Source: Changchengzhania lutea (GTDB lineage Bacteria; Bacteroidota; Bacteroidia; Flavobacteriales; Flavobacteriaceae). From it: a stretch of DNA of 64,000 nt. The stretch spans positions 868,001-932,000 of the forward strand of contig NZ_CP039456.1 of assembly GCF_006974145.1 (NCBI RefSeq). Reading direction: 5' to 3'. A program made the translations under genes and the position numbers. Under the pieces are notes generated by a model, which saw nothing but the letters and a program-made list of their open reading frames with translations, was not told where the DNA came from and did not search any database. Of this stretch, positions 27,994-37,212 are shown one piece after another (position 1 is the first letter of the stretch; the number at the start of each line of letters is the position of its first letter).

Positions 27994-29088
27994 ATGAAAT
28001 CTTACTTACTTATCATATTTACAGCACTACTTTCATTACATACGATAGCGCAAAGCGAAAGACCTCAAACCCCTCAAGAACCTTTCGATTATACCATTGA
28101 AGATGTGACTTTTATTAATGCCGTGGCTGATAATATAAAATTAGCAGGAACACTCACTATTCCAAATACCAATAAAAAGGCTCCGGTTGCCATCTTAATC
28201 AGTGGTTCTGGACCACAGAATAGAAATGAAGACATAGCAAACCATCAACCCTTTTGGGTGATTGCAGATTATCTCACCAATCATGGTATTGCCGTTTTAA
28301 GATATGATGATCGCGGTACTGAACAATCTGAAGGTGATTTCAACACGGCAACCTCTTTTGACTTTGCGACCGATGTAGAAGCTGCTATAGCCTATTTAAA
28401 AACAAGAGACGATATAAACAGCAATCAAATTGGTTTAATTGGTCACAGTGAAGGTGGTTTTATTGCACCTGTTGTAGCCTCTAAAAATAAAGACGTTGCA
28501 TTTATTGTATCATTAGCCGGGACCGGCGTTACTGGAGAGAACGTTATTCTTTCTCAAAGTAGAGCTATAGGAAAAGTTAGTGGTGCCGCAGAAGAAACGC
28601 TTAAGTTTAATGACACCTTATCTAAAATTGTATATCATGTTATTAAAACTAAAAAAGATGTAAATACCGCACAATCGAGAATCAAAGAACAATTACAGCT
28701 TTACAAAACTGGATTAGGCACAAGTCCGTACACACCATTTATAACTGACACCCTAATTAATCAGTTAGCCAATACGGCAGCAGACAAATGGTTGACAACA
28801 TTTATCATTTCAGATCCTGCAGTGTATTGGTCAAAAACCACCTGTCCCGTTTTAGCCCTTAATGGCAGTAAAGATTTACAAGTGCTTCCAAAACTTAATT
28901 TGGGTGGTATTGAAAGTGCTTTAAAGAAAGTTGAGAATAAAGATATTACTATTAAAGAAATAGAAGGACTCAATCACCTGTTTCAAACTTCAGCAACAGG
29001 AAACCCTAATGAGTATGGCACGCTAACAGAAACGTTTTCAGAAGAGGCTCTAGAAATTATAAAAGATTGGATTTTAGCCCGCTTCTAA
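27994..29088 (+). CDS. Exported alpha/beta hydrolase
   Basis: A 364-residue protein with a signal peptide (MKSYLLIIFTALLSLHTIAQ). It carries the alpha/beta-hydrolase features: oxyanion region ILISGSGPQNRNED, nucleophile elbow GHSEGG (150-155, Ser152), acid loop ALNGSKDLQV (Asp) and the catalytic His in EGLNHLFQ. It resembles periplasmic esterases/dipeptidyl-peptidase-like hydrolases of Bacteroidota; the substrate cannot be told from sequence. It is 17 bp after the SdpI gene, so likely in the SdpR-controlled operon, and abuts the convergent channel gene directly. Confidence 0.85.
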   Translation: MKSYLLIIFTALLSLHTIAQSERPQTPQEPFDYTIEDVTFINAVADNIKLAGTLTIPNTNKKAPVAILISGSGPQNRNEDIANHQPFWVIADYLTNHGIAVLRYDDRGTEQSEGDFNTATSFDFATDVEAAIAYLKTRDDINSNQIGLIGHSEGGFIAPVVASKNKDVAFIVSLAGTGVTGENVILSQSRAIGKVSGAAEETLKFNDTLSKIVYHVIKTKKDVNTAQSRIKEQLQLYKTGLGTSPYTPFITDTLINQLANTAADKWLTTFIISDPAVYWSKTTCPVLALNGSKDLQVLPKLNLGGIESALKKVENKDITIKEIEGLNHLFQTSATGNPNEYGTLTETFSEEALEIIKDWILARF

Positions 29089-29808
29089 TTAATCGTTTTT
29101 CTTATCCTCTTTCTTATCGACAGATTTTGTTAATGCTGAAGATATAATGCCTGTTGGAATGGCAACAATGCCCAAACCAATCATCAGAATACAAAATGTA
29201 AATATTTTTCCACCAACAGTTATTGGGTAAACATCACCGTATCCTACAGTTGTTAAAGTTATAATAGACCACCATAAACTATCAAAAATGGATGAAAAAT
29301 GTTCAGGTTGTGCCTCGTTTTCAAAGTAGTAAATACCAATGGCCGAAAAGTAGATAAGAATCAAGGTGATAAATATGAAAATAAAGATTTGCTCTTTTGC
29401 TGAAGAAATAGCCCTAGTAAACTGATTTAAGGCACGATTGTAACGAACCAGTTTTAAAATTCTGAACATTCTTAGAAAACGCAAAGCTCTTAAAGAGCGT
29501 AAGTCTACCCCAAACGACAAATAGAATGGTAATATGGCAACTAAATCGATTAACCCGAAAAAACTAAATATAAACCTGGGTTTACTATCAGCTACATAAA
29601 TTCTTGCGACATATTCTAAAGTAAAGATGATAACACAAAACAGTTCTATAGATTCTAAAATAACTTCTGTTTGTGGTTTTAAATTCGGGAGGGTTTCAAT
29701 GGAAAATGTAATGATTGAAAGAAAAATTAAGCACTGAATGAATAATGAGAAATACTTGCTTAACTTATTGTCATTAATCTCAACTATCTTTTTTAAGGCT
29801 TGTTTCAT
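29089..29808 (-). CDS. Voltage-gated potassium channel-type ion transporter
   Basis: The 239-residue protein has six transmembrane helices. Helix S4 carries regularly spaced arginines (RSLRALRFLRMFRILKLVR, 104-122) as in a voltage sensor, and the pore loop has the potassium selectivity filter TVGYGD (187-192). The length is that of KvAP-like single-domain bacterial channels that act as tetramers in the inner membrane. The charged C-terminal tail is short (KSVDKKEDKKND), without RCK/TrkA domains. It is separated from obgE by 74 bp and is convergent with the hydrolase. Confidence 0.9.
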   Translation of the reverse strand: MKQALKKIVEINDNKLSKYFSLFIQCLIFLSIITFSIETLPNLKPQTEVILESIELFCVIIFTLEYVARIYVADSKPRFIFSFFGLIDLVAILPFYLSFGVDLRSLRALRFLRMFRILKLVRYNRALNQFTRAISSAKEQIFIFIFITLILIYFSAIGIYYFENEAQPEHFSSIFDSLWWSIITLTTVGYGDVYPITVGGKIFTFCILMIGLGIVAIPTGIISSALTKSVDKKEDKKND

Positions 29809-29882
29809 ACTGATATTAAAATCATTATGTAAAAAAACGAAAAAAATATCACTTTACATTTTAAAATATCAAATGAGAGCTA

Positions 29883-30881
29883 TTAATCATTCAGCATTTT
29901 CCACAACTTATCTTTAAGCTCAGTAATTCCTTGTTGTGCGACCGATGAAATAAATAAGTATGGTATAGGCAACTCATTGTCCAATTCCTCCTTCATTTCA
30001 GCTTGTAATTCGTCATCGAGCATATCGCTTTTTGAGATAGCAATAATGCGCTCTTTATCAAGCATTTCAGGATTGTAACGGCGAAGTTCATCTAAAAGAA
30101 TGTCGTATTGTTTTTTGATATCTTCGGCATCCGCAGGAATCATAAATAACAAAATGGAATTACGCTCAATATGGCGCAAAAAGTAATGTCCAAGTCCTTT
30201 ACCTTCGGCGGCGCCCTCTATAATCCCAGGAATATCAGCCATTACAAAGGTTTGAAAATCGCGATACTTAACAATCCCTAAATTAGGTTTGAGTGTCGTA
30301 AATTCATAATCTGCAATTTTCGGTTTAGCCGAAGTAACTACAGATAATAAGGTTGATTTTCCTGCATTAGGAAATCCTACCAAACCAACATCTGCCAATA
30401 CTTTTAATTCTAAAGTGATATGACGCTCTTCAAGCGGAAGCCCGGGTTGCGCATAACGCGGTGTTTGATTTGTTGATGTTTTAAAATGCCAATTCCCTAA
30501 ACCGCCTTTACCGCCTTCTGCAATAATTCTTTCTTCACCCTCATCAGTAATTTCAAAAAGAATCTCATTGGTTTCGGTATCTCTCACTACGGTACCCAAA
30601 GGCACATCTACGTATATGTCTTCACCATCGGCTCCAGAACTTCTACTTTTACTGCCGTGAGAGCCATGACCTGCTTTAATATGTTTCTTAAATTTTAAAT
30701 GAAGTAAAGTCCATAAATTAGAGTTCCCTTTCAAGATAACATGACCACCTCGACCACCATCGCCTCCATCGGGGCCTCCTTTAGTGATGTATTTTTCTCT
30801 ATGTAAATGCACAGATCCTTTACCTCCGTTTCCGGAAGCAACAAACATTTTTACATAATCAACAAAATTTCCTTCAGTCAT
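29883..30881 (-). CDS. obgE: GTPase ObgE/CgtA
   Basis: An essential GTPase involved in 50S ribosome assembly and stress response. The glycine-rich Obg domain occupies residues 1-158 ([35 protein letters not shown]). The G domain follows with G1 GFPNAGKST (169-177), G3 [10 protein letters not shown] and G4 SKSD. The 332 residues lack a C-terminal OCT extension, as usual in Bacteroidota. The gene follows a small PLDc_N-type gene and the HPRT-adenylate kinase gene in the same direction, so the three may be one transcript. Just upstream, 30891-30920 holds short GTTAAAAGTT repeats. Confidence 0.95.
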   Translation of the reverse strand: MTEGNFVDYVKMFVASGNGGKGSVHLHREKYITKGGPDGGDGGRGGHVILKGNSNLWTLLHLKFKKHIKAGHGSHGSKSRSSGADGEDIYVDVPLGTVVRDTETNEILFEITDEGEERIIAEGGKGGLGNWHFKTSTNQTPRYAQPGLPLEERHITLELKVLADVGLVGFPNAGKSTLLSVVTSAKPKIADYEFTTLKPNLGIVKYRDFQTFVMADIPGIIEGAAEGKGLGHYFLRHIERNSILLFMIPADAEDIKKQYDILLDELRRYNPEMLDKERIIAISKSDMLDDELQAEMKEELDNELPIPYLFISSVAQQGITELKDKLWKMLND

Positions 30882-30939
30882 AAATAAAGTTAACAGTTAA
30901 AAGTTATGAGTTAAAAGTTTTACCCTTTTGCTTTTAATC

Positions 30940-31149
30940 TTATTGTTTTCCGCGAAAGCAAAAGTGTACTATTTTTTTAATCGTTTTGTACCTGCCCATT
31001 ATAAAATATAAAATTGGACCTATACATGGGAAAAATAAAACCCAGATTATTTTATCATTACTTTTAAAATCATTTTTCAGAATACTTATTAGTCTCAAAA
31101 CTGGCAAAAGCAAAAATATTAAGATAAGTTGCCATACTCCAATGATCAA
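30940..31149 (-). CDS. Small membrane protein with PLD-nuclease N-terminal (PLDc_N) domain
   Basis: A 69-residue protein with two transmembrane helices (WQLILIFLLLPVLRLISIL and IIWVLFFPCIGPILYFIMG). The spacer KNDFKSNDKIIWVL and the end GPILYFIMGRYK match the PLDc_N domain found at the N-terminus of cardiolipin synthases and as a stand-alone small protein in Bacteroidota. It has no catalytic HKD motif, so it cannot be a phospholipase by itself. Located between the HPRT-adenylate kinase gene and obgE, same strand, gaps of 29 and 58 bp. It is short but the domain match makes it real. Confidence 0.75.
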   Translation of the reverse strand: MIIGVWQLILIFLLLPVLRLISILKNDFKSNDKIIWVLFFPCIGPILYFIMGRYKTIKKIVHFCFRGKQ

Positions 31150-31178
31150 ATTAATTAATAATCTTTACATAAATTTGT

Positions 31179-32294
31179 CTATAGATTATCAATTACAGCA
31201 CTCAATCTTACAGTAATATCTTCAATACTACCTACGCCATCAACACCAAAATATTTGTTTTGAGCTGAGTAGTAGTCTTTTAAAATAGCCGTTTTATTGT
31301 AATATTCTAAAATTCTATTTCTTATAATGGTTTCGTCAGCATCGTCTGGTCTGCCGCTTGTTTTACCTCTCGCTAATAAGCGTTGCACCAAAACATCGTC
31401 ATCTACTTCTAAAGCAATCATCGCATTGATTTCAGAATCCTTACTTTCCATTAACTTATCTAAAGCTTCAGCTTGAGCATTGGTACGAGGAAAACCATCG
31501 AAAATAAATCCCTTAGCATCAGCATTTTTTTCAACCTCAGCATTCAACATATCAATAGTGACTTGATCTGGAACTAACGCGCCCTTATCCATATAAGATT
31601 TGGCCAACATTCCTAAAGCAGTTTCATTTTTTATATTAAATCTAAAAACATCACCCGTAGAGATGTGAATGAGATTATATTTTTCTTTTAAAAAATTAGC
31701 TTGCGTTCCTTTACCTGCTCCTGGAGGACCAAATAGCACTAAATTAGTCATATGTTGTGTTTCTTTTATTTGATATATTTCTGGAATATCCCTTCCCAAT
31801 CCGTCATAGTCAAGTCCATAACCTACTATAAATTTATTTGGTATTTCAATGCCAATGTAATGGAGTTTAAAATCTTTTTTATATGCTTCTGGTTTATAAA
31901 ATAAGGTGGCGATTTTTAAAGCTTTGACGTTCTCATTTTTAAAAATCCGGTGTACTTCTGCTAAGGTATTTCCTGTATCAATAATATCTTCTAAAATCAC
32001 TACAGTCTTACCAGATAAATCTTGAGTTAATCCTATAAGGCGTTGAATATCTTCTGTAGATTTAACACCCTCATAAGAGGCTAATTTTATAAACGTTACT
32101 TCGCAGGGGTTTGGATATTTTTTTACAAAATCGCTCACCACCATAAACGACCCATTTAAAATCCCGACAAATACAGGAATTTCATCACCAATATCATGAG
32201 CAATTTCGCTAACCATGCGTGTTAAAGCACTGTCAATTTCTTTAGCTGAAATAAATGGTTTGAAATATTTGTCGTGTAGCTTTATCAAGGTCAT
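31179..32294 (-). CDS. adk: Fused hypoxanthine phosphoribosyltransferase-adenylate kinase
   Basis: One frame encodes two purine-salvage enzymes. Residues 1-180 are a type I phosphoribosyltransferase of the HPRT kind, with the PRPP loop VVILEDIIDTGNTL (98-111) and VGYGLDYDGLGRDIPEIY. Residues 183-371 are a full adenylate kinase: P-loop GPPGAGKGT (189-197), GFPRTNAQAEALD and the short LID (GRPDDADETIIRNR) without zinc cysteines. The joint has the Met (182) at which free-standing Adk proteins begin. I chose the ATG at 32294 (MTLIKLHDKYF); an ATG at 32312 adds six residues. HPRT makes IMP/GMP and Adk balances AMP/ADP. The gene is divergent from purK. Confidence 0.92.
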   Translation of the reverse strand: MTLIKLHDKYFKPFISAKEIDSALTRMVSEIAHDIGDEIPVFVGILNGSFMVVSDFVKKYPNPCEVTFIKLASYEGVKSTEDIQRLIGLTQDLSGKTVVILEDIIDTGNTLAEVHRIFKNENVKALKIATLFYKPEAYKKDFKLHYIGIEIPNKFIVGYGLDYDGLGRDIPEIYQIKETQHMTNLVLFGPPGAGKGTQANFLKEKYNLIHISTGDVFRFNIKNETALGMLAKSYMDKGALVPDQVTIDMLNAEVEKNADAKGFIFDGFPRTNAQAEALDKLMESKDSEINAMIALEVDDDVLVQRLLARGKTSGRPDDADETIIRNRILEYYNKTAILKDYYSAQNKYFGVDGVGSIEDITVRLSAVIDNL

Positions 32295-32355
32295 TGAATT
32301 TTGAAGATGCAAAGATAATCAATAGATTAAGTAATAACGATTTTTTGATTTACGA

Positions 32356-32389
32356 TTTGGGTACTAATTGATTTTTAAATGTATTTTTG
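32356..32389 (+). promoter_or_regulatory. Bacteroidota-type promoter of purK
   Basis: TTTG (32356-32359) and TATTTTTG (32382-32389) are separated by 22 bp, matching the -33/-7 consensus (TTTG and TAnnTTTG) of the Bacteroidota housekeeping sigma factor. The -7 box ends 33 bp before the purK ATG. Confidence 0.65.
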
Positions 32390-32422
32390 CGTATCATGTA
32401 TGCTATATTCAGATAAAACACA

Positions 32423-33577
32423 ATGAATTACTTTTCTTCAAACTTTAAACTTGGTATTTTAGGTGGCGGCCAGTTAGGAAAAATGCTTTTAAATGACACC
32501 AGAAAATTTGATATTTACACCTGTGTTTTAGACCCTAGTGAAGAGGCACCATGCAGAATTGCCAGTAATGAGTTTTACATTGGTGATTTAATGGATTTTG
32601 AAACCGTTTATAATTTTGGTAAACAAGTTGATGTGCTTACTATTGAAATTGAAAACGTGAATGTTGATGCCTTAGAACGTTTAGAGAAAGACGGCGTTAC
32701 GGTTTATCCTTCCTCAAAAACCTTACGTATCATTCAGAACAAAGCCACGCAAAAATTATTCTATATAGATCACGATTTACCAACTGCCTATTTTTCAAGA
32801 TTTGCATATACATCTGAAATAAAAGAAGCTGTTAATCACGGTGGTATCCAACTTCCATTTGTTTGGAAAAGTGCGCAGTTTGGCTATGATGGAAATGGTG
32901 TTAAAATTGTGAGATCACTTGCCGATTTAAATGGCTTACCAAATGTAGAATGCATCGCCGAACAACTCATTCCGTTTAAAAATGAATTAGCGGTTATCGT
33001 TGCAAGAAATGCCAATGGCGAGACAAAAACCTTTCCTGTAGTAGAAATGGAGTTTCACCCCGAAGCCAATCAGGTAGAATATGTTATCTGTCCGGCAAGA
33101 ATTTCTGATGCTGTGGTAAAAAAAGCAGAAGCTGTCGCTTTAAAAACCTCTGAAGCCTTTGGGCATGTGGGGCTTTTAGCCGTGGAGATGTTTCAAACAA
33201 AAAATGACGATATTTTAATTAATGAAGTGGCGCCACGTCCGCATAACTCTGGACACCAAACCATAGAATCCAATTATACCTCGCAATTTGAACAGCATTT
33301 AAGAGCCATTCTAAATTTACCCTTGGGTAGAACCGATAGTAAAGTGGGTGGGATTATGGTAAATTTGGTTGGAGCAGAAGGATTTACGGGTGATGTTATT
33401 TATGAGCATATTGAAGACATTATGAAAATGGAAGGTGTAACTCCCCATATTTATGGCAAAAAACAAACTAGACCTTTCCGAAAAATGGGCCATGTGACCA
33501 TAGTAAATGAAGATTTAAACAAGGCACGAAAAATTGCTGAAGATGTCAAGAACACCATAAAAGTAATTAGTAAATAA
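32423..33577 (+). CDS. purK: 5-(carboxyamino)imidazole ribonucleotide synthase PurK
   Basis: PurK converts AIR, ATP and bicarbonate to N5-CAIR in purine synthesis. The 384-residue ATP-grasp protein begins with FKLGILGGGQLGKMLL, followed by the ATP-grasp segments PFVWKSAQFGYDGNGVKI, VECIAEQLIPFKNELAVIVARN and the metal-binding INEVAPRPHNSGHQTIE. The length is standard. purE follows after 85 bp, in the order usual for the two-step route. A terminator hairpin lies directly at the purK stop, so purE may be attenuated or have its own promoter. Confidence 0.96.
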   Translation: MNYFSSNFKLGILGGGQLGKMLLNDTRKFDIYTCVLDPSEEAPCRIASNEFYIGDLMDFETVYNFGKQVDVLTIEIENVNVDALERLEKDGVTVYPSSKTLRIIQNKATQKLFYIDHDLPTAYFSRFAYTSEIKEAVNHGGIQLPFVWKSAQFGYDGNGVKIVRSLADLNGLPNVECIAEQLIPFKNELAVIVARNANGETKTFPVVEMEFHPEANQVEYVICPARISDAVVKKAEAVALKTSEAFGHVGLLAVEMFQTKNDDILINEVAPRPHNSGHQTIESNYTSQFEQHLRAILNLPLGRTDSKVGGIMVNLVGAEGFTGDVIYEHIEDIMKMEGVTPHIYGKKQTRPFRKMGHVTIVNEDLNKARKIAEDVKNTIKVISK

Positions 33578-33605
33578 TCCCACGAGCGCAGTCGTGGGAT
33601 TTTTA
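33577..33605 (+). terminator. Rho-independent terminator after purK
   Basis: A perfect 9-bp stem ATCCCACGA/TCGTGGGAT (33577-33585 and 33592-33600) with a 6-base loop is followed by a T run. It starts at the last base of the purK stop codon. Its loop region repeats the 11-mer GAGCGCAGTCG that also occurs in the hairpin at 23.8 kb. Confidence 0.85.
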
Positions 33606-33662
33606 AAATAAATATTTTAATTGAGGTCTTATCTGCGATAGACCGCACATAATATATAATTC

Positions 33663-34142
33663 ATGAATAAAGTAGGAGTCATTATGGGAAGTAAAAGTGA
33701 TCTTCCAGTTATGCAAGACGCTATAGATATTCTTAAAGAGTTTGAGATAAAAGTTGAAGTCGATATTGTTTCGGCTCACAGAACCCCAGAAAAATTATTT
33801 GACTACGGTAAGCATGCACATACCAAAGGATTTGCCGTCATTATTGCTGGTGCTGGTGGTGCTGCGCATTTACCAGGAATGATTGCTTCACTATCCCCAC
33901 TCCCGGTTATTGGTGTGCCCGTAAAAAGTAGCAATTCTATTGATGGTTGGGATTCTATATTATCGATATTACAAATGCCAGGCGGTGTTCCCGTGGCAAC
34001 CGTAGCCTTAAATGGCGCTAAAAATGCTGGTATCTTAGCAGCACAAATTATTGGAACAAGTGATCCTCGTATTTTAGACAAAATTCTTCAATATAAAGAA
34101 GGATTAAAACAAAAAGTACATGACTCTGCTATAGGCCTATAA
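33663..34142 (+). CDS. purE: N5-carboxyaminoimidazole ribonucleotide mutase PurE
   Basis: PurE (class I) moves the carboxylate of N5-CAIR to give CAIR, the step after PurK. The 159-residue protein shows VGVIMGSKSDLPVMQDA, the catalytic SAHRTPEKL with its His, GAGGAAHLPGMIAS and the GVPVKS/GGVPVATVA loops. The length is typical of the octameric bacterial enzyme. Its own hairpin terminator follows at 34147-34172. Confidence 0.96.
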   Translation: MNKVGVIMGSKSDLPVMQDAIDILKEFEIKVEVDIVSAHRTPEKLFDYGKHAHTKGFAVIIAGAGGAAHLPGMIASLSPLPVIGVPVKSSNSIDGWDSILSILQMPGGVPVATVALNGAKNAGILAAQIIGTSDPRILDKILQYKEGLKQKVHDSAIGL

Positions 34143-34146
34143 ACAG

Positions 34147-34172
34147 AAAACCCCGAATAAATTCGAGGTTTT
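34147..34172 (+). terminator. Rho-independent terminator after purE
   Basis: An inverted repeat AAAACCCCGAAT/ATTCGAGGTTTT with one mismatch and a 2-base loop lies 5 bp after the purE stop and ends in T4. Confidence 0.75.
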
Positions 34173-34295
34173 CCTAGCTATTAACAATAATTCTTAAGAG
34201 TTAGATAACTCCCTTTGAAAAATCTGACGCAAATTTATAATAATTTTATTGTGCACGCATAATGAATTTGACATTTAACATATCCCTAAGAAAAC

Positions 34296-36338
34296 ATGTC
34301 CAATAATATTCTATTACAATCCTTTACAACACCATACAACACCGTTCCTTTTTCATCTATTAAAGATGCGCATTTTTTGCCTGCTTTTGAAGAAGCCATA
34401 AAAAAAGCTAAGGGAGAAATTGAGGCTATCACAAAAAATACAGAAACGCCTACCTTTGAAAATACTATTGAAGCCTTAGAGTTTTCGGGAATGACCTTAG
34501 ATAGAATTTCAAACATTTTTTTTAATTTGAACTCTGCCGAAACAAATGATACTATTCAAAAGATAGCACAACAAGTATCACCACTTCTTTCAGAATTTAG
34601 TAACGACATTACTTTAAATGCTGATTTATTCAACCGTGTTAAGCAGGTTTACGAAAATAAAAATCAACTCAATTTAACTACAGAACAAGATACCCTTCTT
34701 GATAAAAAATATAAAAGTTTTTCTCGCAACGGCGCAAATCTTTCTGAAGATAAAAAGCAACAGTTACGGGATATTGATAAGAAATTAAGCTCACTTAAAC
34801 TCAAGTTTGGTGAAAATGTTCTAGCCGAAACCAATAAGTTTGAAATGCATATCACTGATGAAGCTGATTTATCCGGACTCCCCAATGGAGCCAAAGAAGC
34901 CGCTAAACAATTGGCTGAATCGAAAGATAAAACTGGCTGGTTATTCACTTTAGACTACCCGAGCTATATTCCGTTTGTCACCTACGCTGACAACAGAGAC
35001 CTCAGAAAGAAAATGACTTTAGCTGCGGGTAGTAAAGGCTTTAAAAATGATGCCCTAGACAATCAGAAATACGTATTAAGCATAGCGAAGTTAAGATACG
35101 ACCGTGCCAATCTATTAGGTTATAAAACCCATGCCCATTTTGTACTTGAAGAACGTATGGCAGGAACACCTGAAAATGTTTTAAAGTTCTCAAACGAATT
35201 ATTGGAAAAAGCAAAACCAGCTGCAGAACGTGAGTTTCAAAAGCTAGAAGACTTTGCTAAAGAATCAGATCATATCGATCAACTTCAAAAATGGGATGGT
35301 TCATATTACTCTGAAAAATTGAAGCAAAAGTTATTCAGTTTGGATGATGAACAGCTAAAACCTTATTTCAAATTAGAGCATGTTATAGATGGTGCTTTTA
35401 CAGTCGCTAATAAGTTGTTCGATTTAAATTTTGAAGAAATTCATAACATCGATACATACCACGACGATGTTCTCACCTACAAAGTTACAGACTCCAAAGG
35501 AGATTTAATTTCTATATTTTATGCCGATTTCTTTCCACGAGCAGGAAAACGTAATGGTGCGTGGATGACTTCTTACAAACCACAATACGTAAAAGATGGT
35601 GTTATGGAACGCCCTCATATTTCTATTGTATGCAACTTTACAAAACCCACTAAGAGCAAGCCATCGCTACTTACCTTTAATGAAGTGACGACGTTGTTTC
35701 ATGAATTTGGTCACGCACTTCATGGTATGCTTGCCAATACCACTTATCCAAGCTTATCTGGCACCAGTGTCTATTGGGATTTTGTAGAATTACCAAGTCA
35801 GATTTTAGAGAATTGGTGTTATGAAAAAGAAGCCTTAAAATTATTTGCAACGCATTATAAAACCGGAGAAGTCATCCCTATGGATTTAGTCGAAAAGATA
35901 AAGGCTTCCGCGACATTTCATGAAGGTATGCAAACCCTAAGACAATTAAGCTTTGGACTGTTAGACATGAGTTGGCACGCTGGTGAATCGCCAGAAACAA
36001 TAAAATCTGTAAAAGCTCATGAATCTCAAGTTTTTGAAAACACATCACTATATCCTGAAACTAAAGAAACCTGTATGAGTACGGCGTTTTCCCATATATT
36101 TCAAGGTGGCTATTCATCGGGTTACTACAGCTATAAATGGGCCGAAGTTTTAGATGCTGATGCCTTTGATTTTTTTAAGGAAAAGGGGATTTTCAATAAA
36201 GTGGTTGCTACTAAATTTAAAGATAATGTCCTGAGTAAAGGTGGCACGGAAAAACCCATGATATTGTATAAACGTTTTAGAGGGCAGGCGCCAAAACCGG
36301 AAGCCTTATTAAAACGTGCTGGCTTATTAGAGAAATAA
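34296..36338 (+). CDS. M3-family oligopeptidase (peptidyl-dipeptidase Dcp/OpdA-like)
   Basis: A 680-residue zinc metallopeptidase with the thimet-oligopeptidase zinc site HEFGH (His469-His473) followed by the downstream Glu in FVELPSQILENW. Other family segments are AGKRNGAWMTSY, RPHISIVCNFTKP and GGYSSGYYSYKWAEVLDADAF. There is no signal peptide, so it is cytoplasmic and most likely degrades short peptides from protein turnover. Length agrees with the Dcp/OpdA group (about 680). It is monocistronic, 48 bp before the sigma factor gene. Confidence 0.92.
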   Translation: MSNNILLQSFTTPYNTVPFSSIKDAHFLPAFEEAIKKAKGEIEAITKNTETPTFENTIEALEFSGMTLDRISNIFFNLNSAETNDTIQKIAQQVSPLLSEFSNDITLNADLFNRVKQVYENKNQLNLTTEQDTLLDKKYKSFSRNGANLSEDKKQQLRDIDKKLSSLKLKFGENVLAETNKFEMHITDEADLSGLPNGAKEAAKQLAESKDKTGWLFTLDYPSYIPFVTYADNRDLRKKMTLAAGSKGFKNDALDNQKYVLSIAKLRYDRANLLGYKTHAHFVLEERMAGTPENVLKFSNELLEKAKPAAEREFQKLEDFAKESDHIDQLQKWDGSYYSEKLKQKLFSLDDEQLKPYFKLEHVIDGAFTVANKLFDLNFEEIHNIDTYHDDVLTYKVTDSKGDLISIFYADFFPRAGKRNGAWMTSYKPQYVKDGVMERPHISIVCNFTKPTKSKPSLLTFNEVTTLFHEFGHALHGMLANTTYPSLSGTSVYWDFVELPSQILENWCYEKEALKLFATHYKTGEVIPMDLVEKIKASATFHEGMQTLRQLSFGLLDMSWHAGESPETIKSVKAHESQVFENTSLYPETKETCMSTAFSHIFQGGYSSGYYSYKWAEVLDADAFDFFKEKGIFNKVVATKFKDNVLSKGGTEKPMILYKRFRGQAPKPEALLKRAGLLEK

Positions 36339-36385
36339 ATTATTCATTTTTTTAGCTTATTTTTATCACAAACTATTAAGTACGC

Positions 36386-36940
36386 ATGCCAGAACATAAA
36401 ATTAACGCAGATAAGTGGGTTGACGCTTATGCCGATTACTTGTTTAATTACACTATTACCCGTGTGAGTGATCGTGAAATTGCACAAGATTTGGTACAGG
36501 ACACGTTTCTGGCAGGTTTAAAATCAATGAAAAATTTTAAAGGAGAAGCCAGCGAACGTACCTGGCTTATTTCAATTTTAAAACGAAAAATCATTGACCA
36601 CTATCGCAAAAAGAATTCTAACAAAGGAAAGGCGGAAGTAAGAATTGCTTATAATGGTGATTCGGAATCTGAGGGCGATTGGCTGGAAGAACGTGTAGCA
36701 GATCCATTTGACAAAACAGCCGAAGACACCATGCAGAACGAGGAACTTAGTGACGCTATTTATAATTGTTTAGAAAAATTACCAAAAAAGCAGGCACAGG
36801 TTTTTAAAATGAAAACTATTCAAGGTTTTGAAACTGAAGTTATCTGTAATGAACTTAATATTACAGCGTCTAACCTTTGGGTAATTATTCATAGAGCACG
36901 AACAGCTATGGCAGGTTGCCTTAAAGAAAATTGGTTTTAA
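36386..36940 (+). CDS. ECF-type RNA polymerase sigma factor
   Basis: A 184-residue sigma-70-family protein with region 2 (ADYLFNYTITRVSDREIAQDLVQDTFL, RTWLISILKRKIIDHYRKK) and region 4 (CLEKLPKKQAQVFKMK, helix-turn-helix NELNITASNLWVIIHRAR). The linker between the two regions is long and acidic (GDSESEGDWLEERVADP). The downstream small gene encodes a ZAS-type zinc-binding protein, so the pair is a sigma/anti-sigma unit. The signal is unknown. The VIIHRAR start of the last helix is typical of the ECF group in Bacteroidota next to such short partners. Confidence 0.9.
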   Translation: MPEHKINADKWVDAYADYLFNYTITRVSDREIAQDLVQDTFLAGLKSMKNFKGEASERTWLISILKRKIIDHYRKKNSNKGKAEVRIAYNGDSESEGDWLEERVADPFDKTAEDTMQNEELSDAIYNCLEKLPKKQAQVFKMKTIQGFETEVICNELNITASNLWVIIHRARTAMAGCLKENWF

Positions 36941-36942
36941 TT

Positions 36943-37212
36943 ATGAGTAGCAGATTCAAAATTGTCATTCCGTGTGATGAAGCAAACCATGTTTGTGATA
37001 AAACACAGTATAAGGAATCCTCTTTTCGAGAAAAAATTATACTCAACTTACACTTAATTTATTGTAGAGCTTGTAGAAAGTACAGTAAAAATAATGCAAA
37101 ACTAACTGAGGTTTTAAACAAATCAGAGGTCTGCTGCATGGATAAGGATAGCAAAGCCTCCATAAAGCAAAATCTACATGAAGCCTTAGAAAATCATTCT
37201 GAATCAAATTAA
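36943..37212 (+). CDS. Short ZAS-type anti-sigma factor candidate (soluble)
   Basis: The ATG at 36943, two bases after the sigma stop, gives an 89-residue protein. It carries the ZAS zinc signature HxxxCxxC as HLIYCRAC (with an upstream Cys/His pair in CDEANHVC). This is the zinc-binding anti-sigma domain that holds ECF sigma factors inactive. No transmembrane helix follows, so it would be a soluble, possibly redox- or zinc-sensing partner rather than a membrane-anchored one. A further CC pair lies near residue 64. A GTG-like longer frame at 36931 would overlap the sigma gene and is less likely. Its 3' end overlaps the convergent membrane-protein gene by 9 bp. Confidence 0.75.
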   Translation: MSSRFKIVIPCDEANHVCDKTQYKESSFREKIILNLHLIYCRACRKYSKNNAKLTEVLNKSEVCCMDKDSKASIKQNLHEALENHSESN

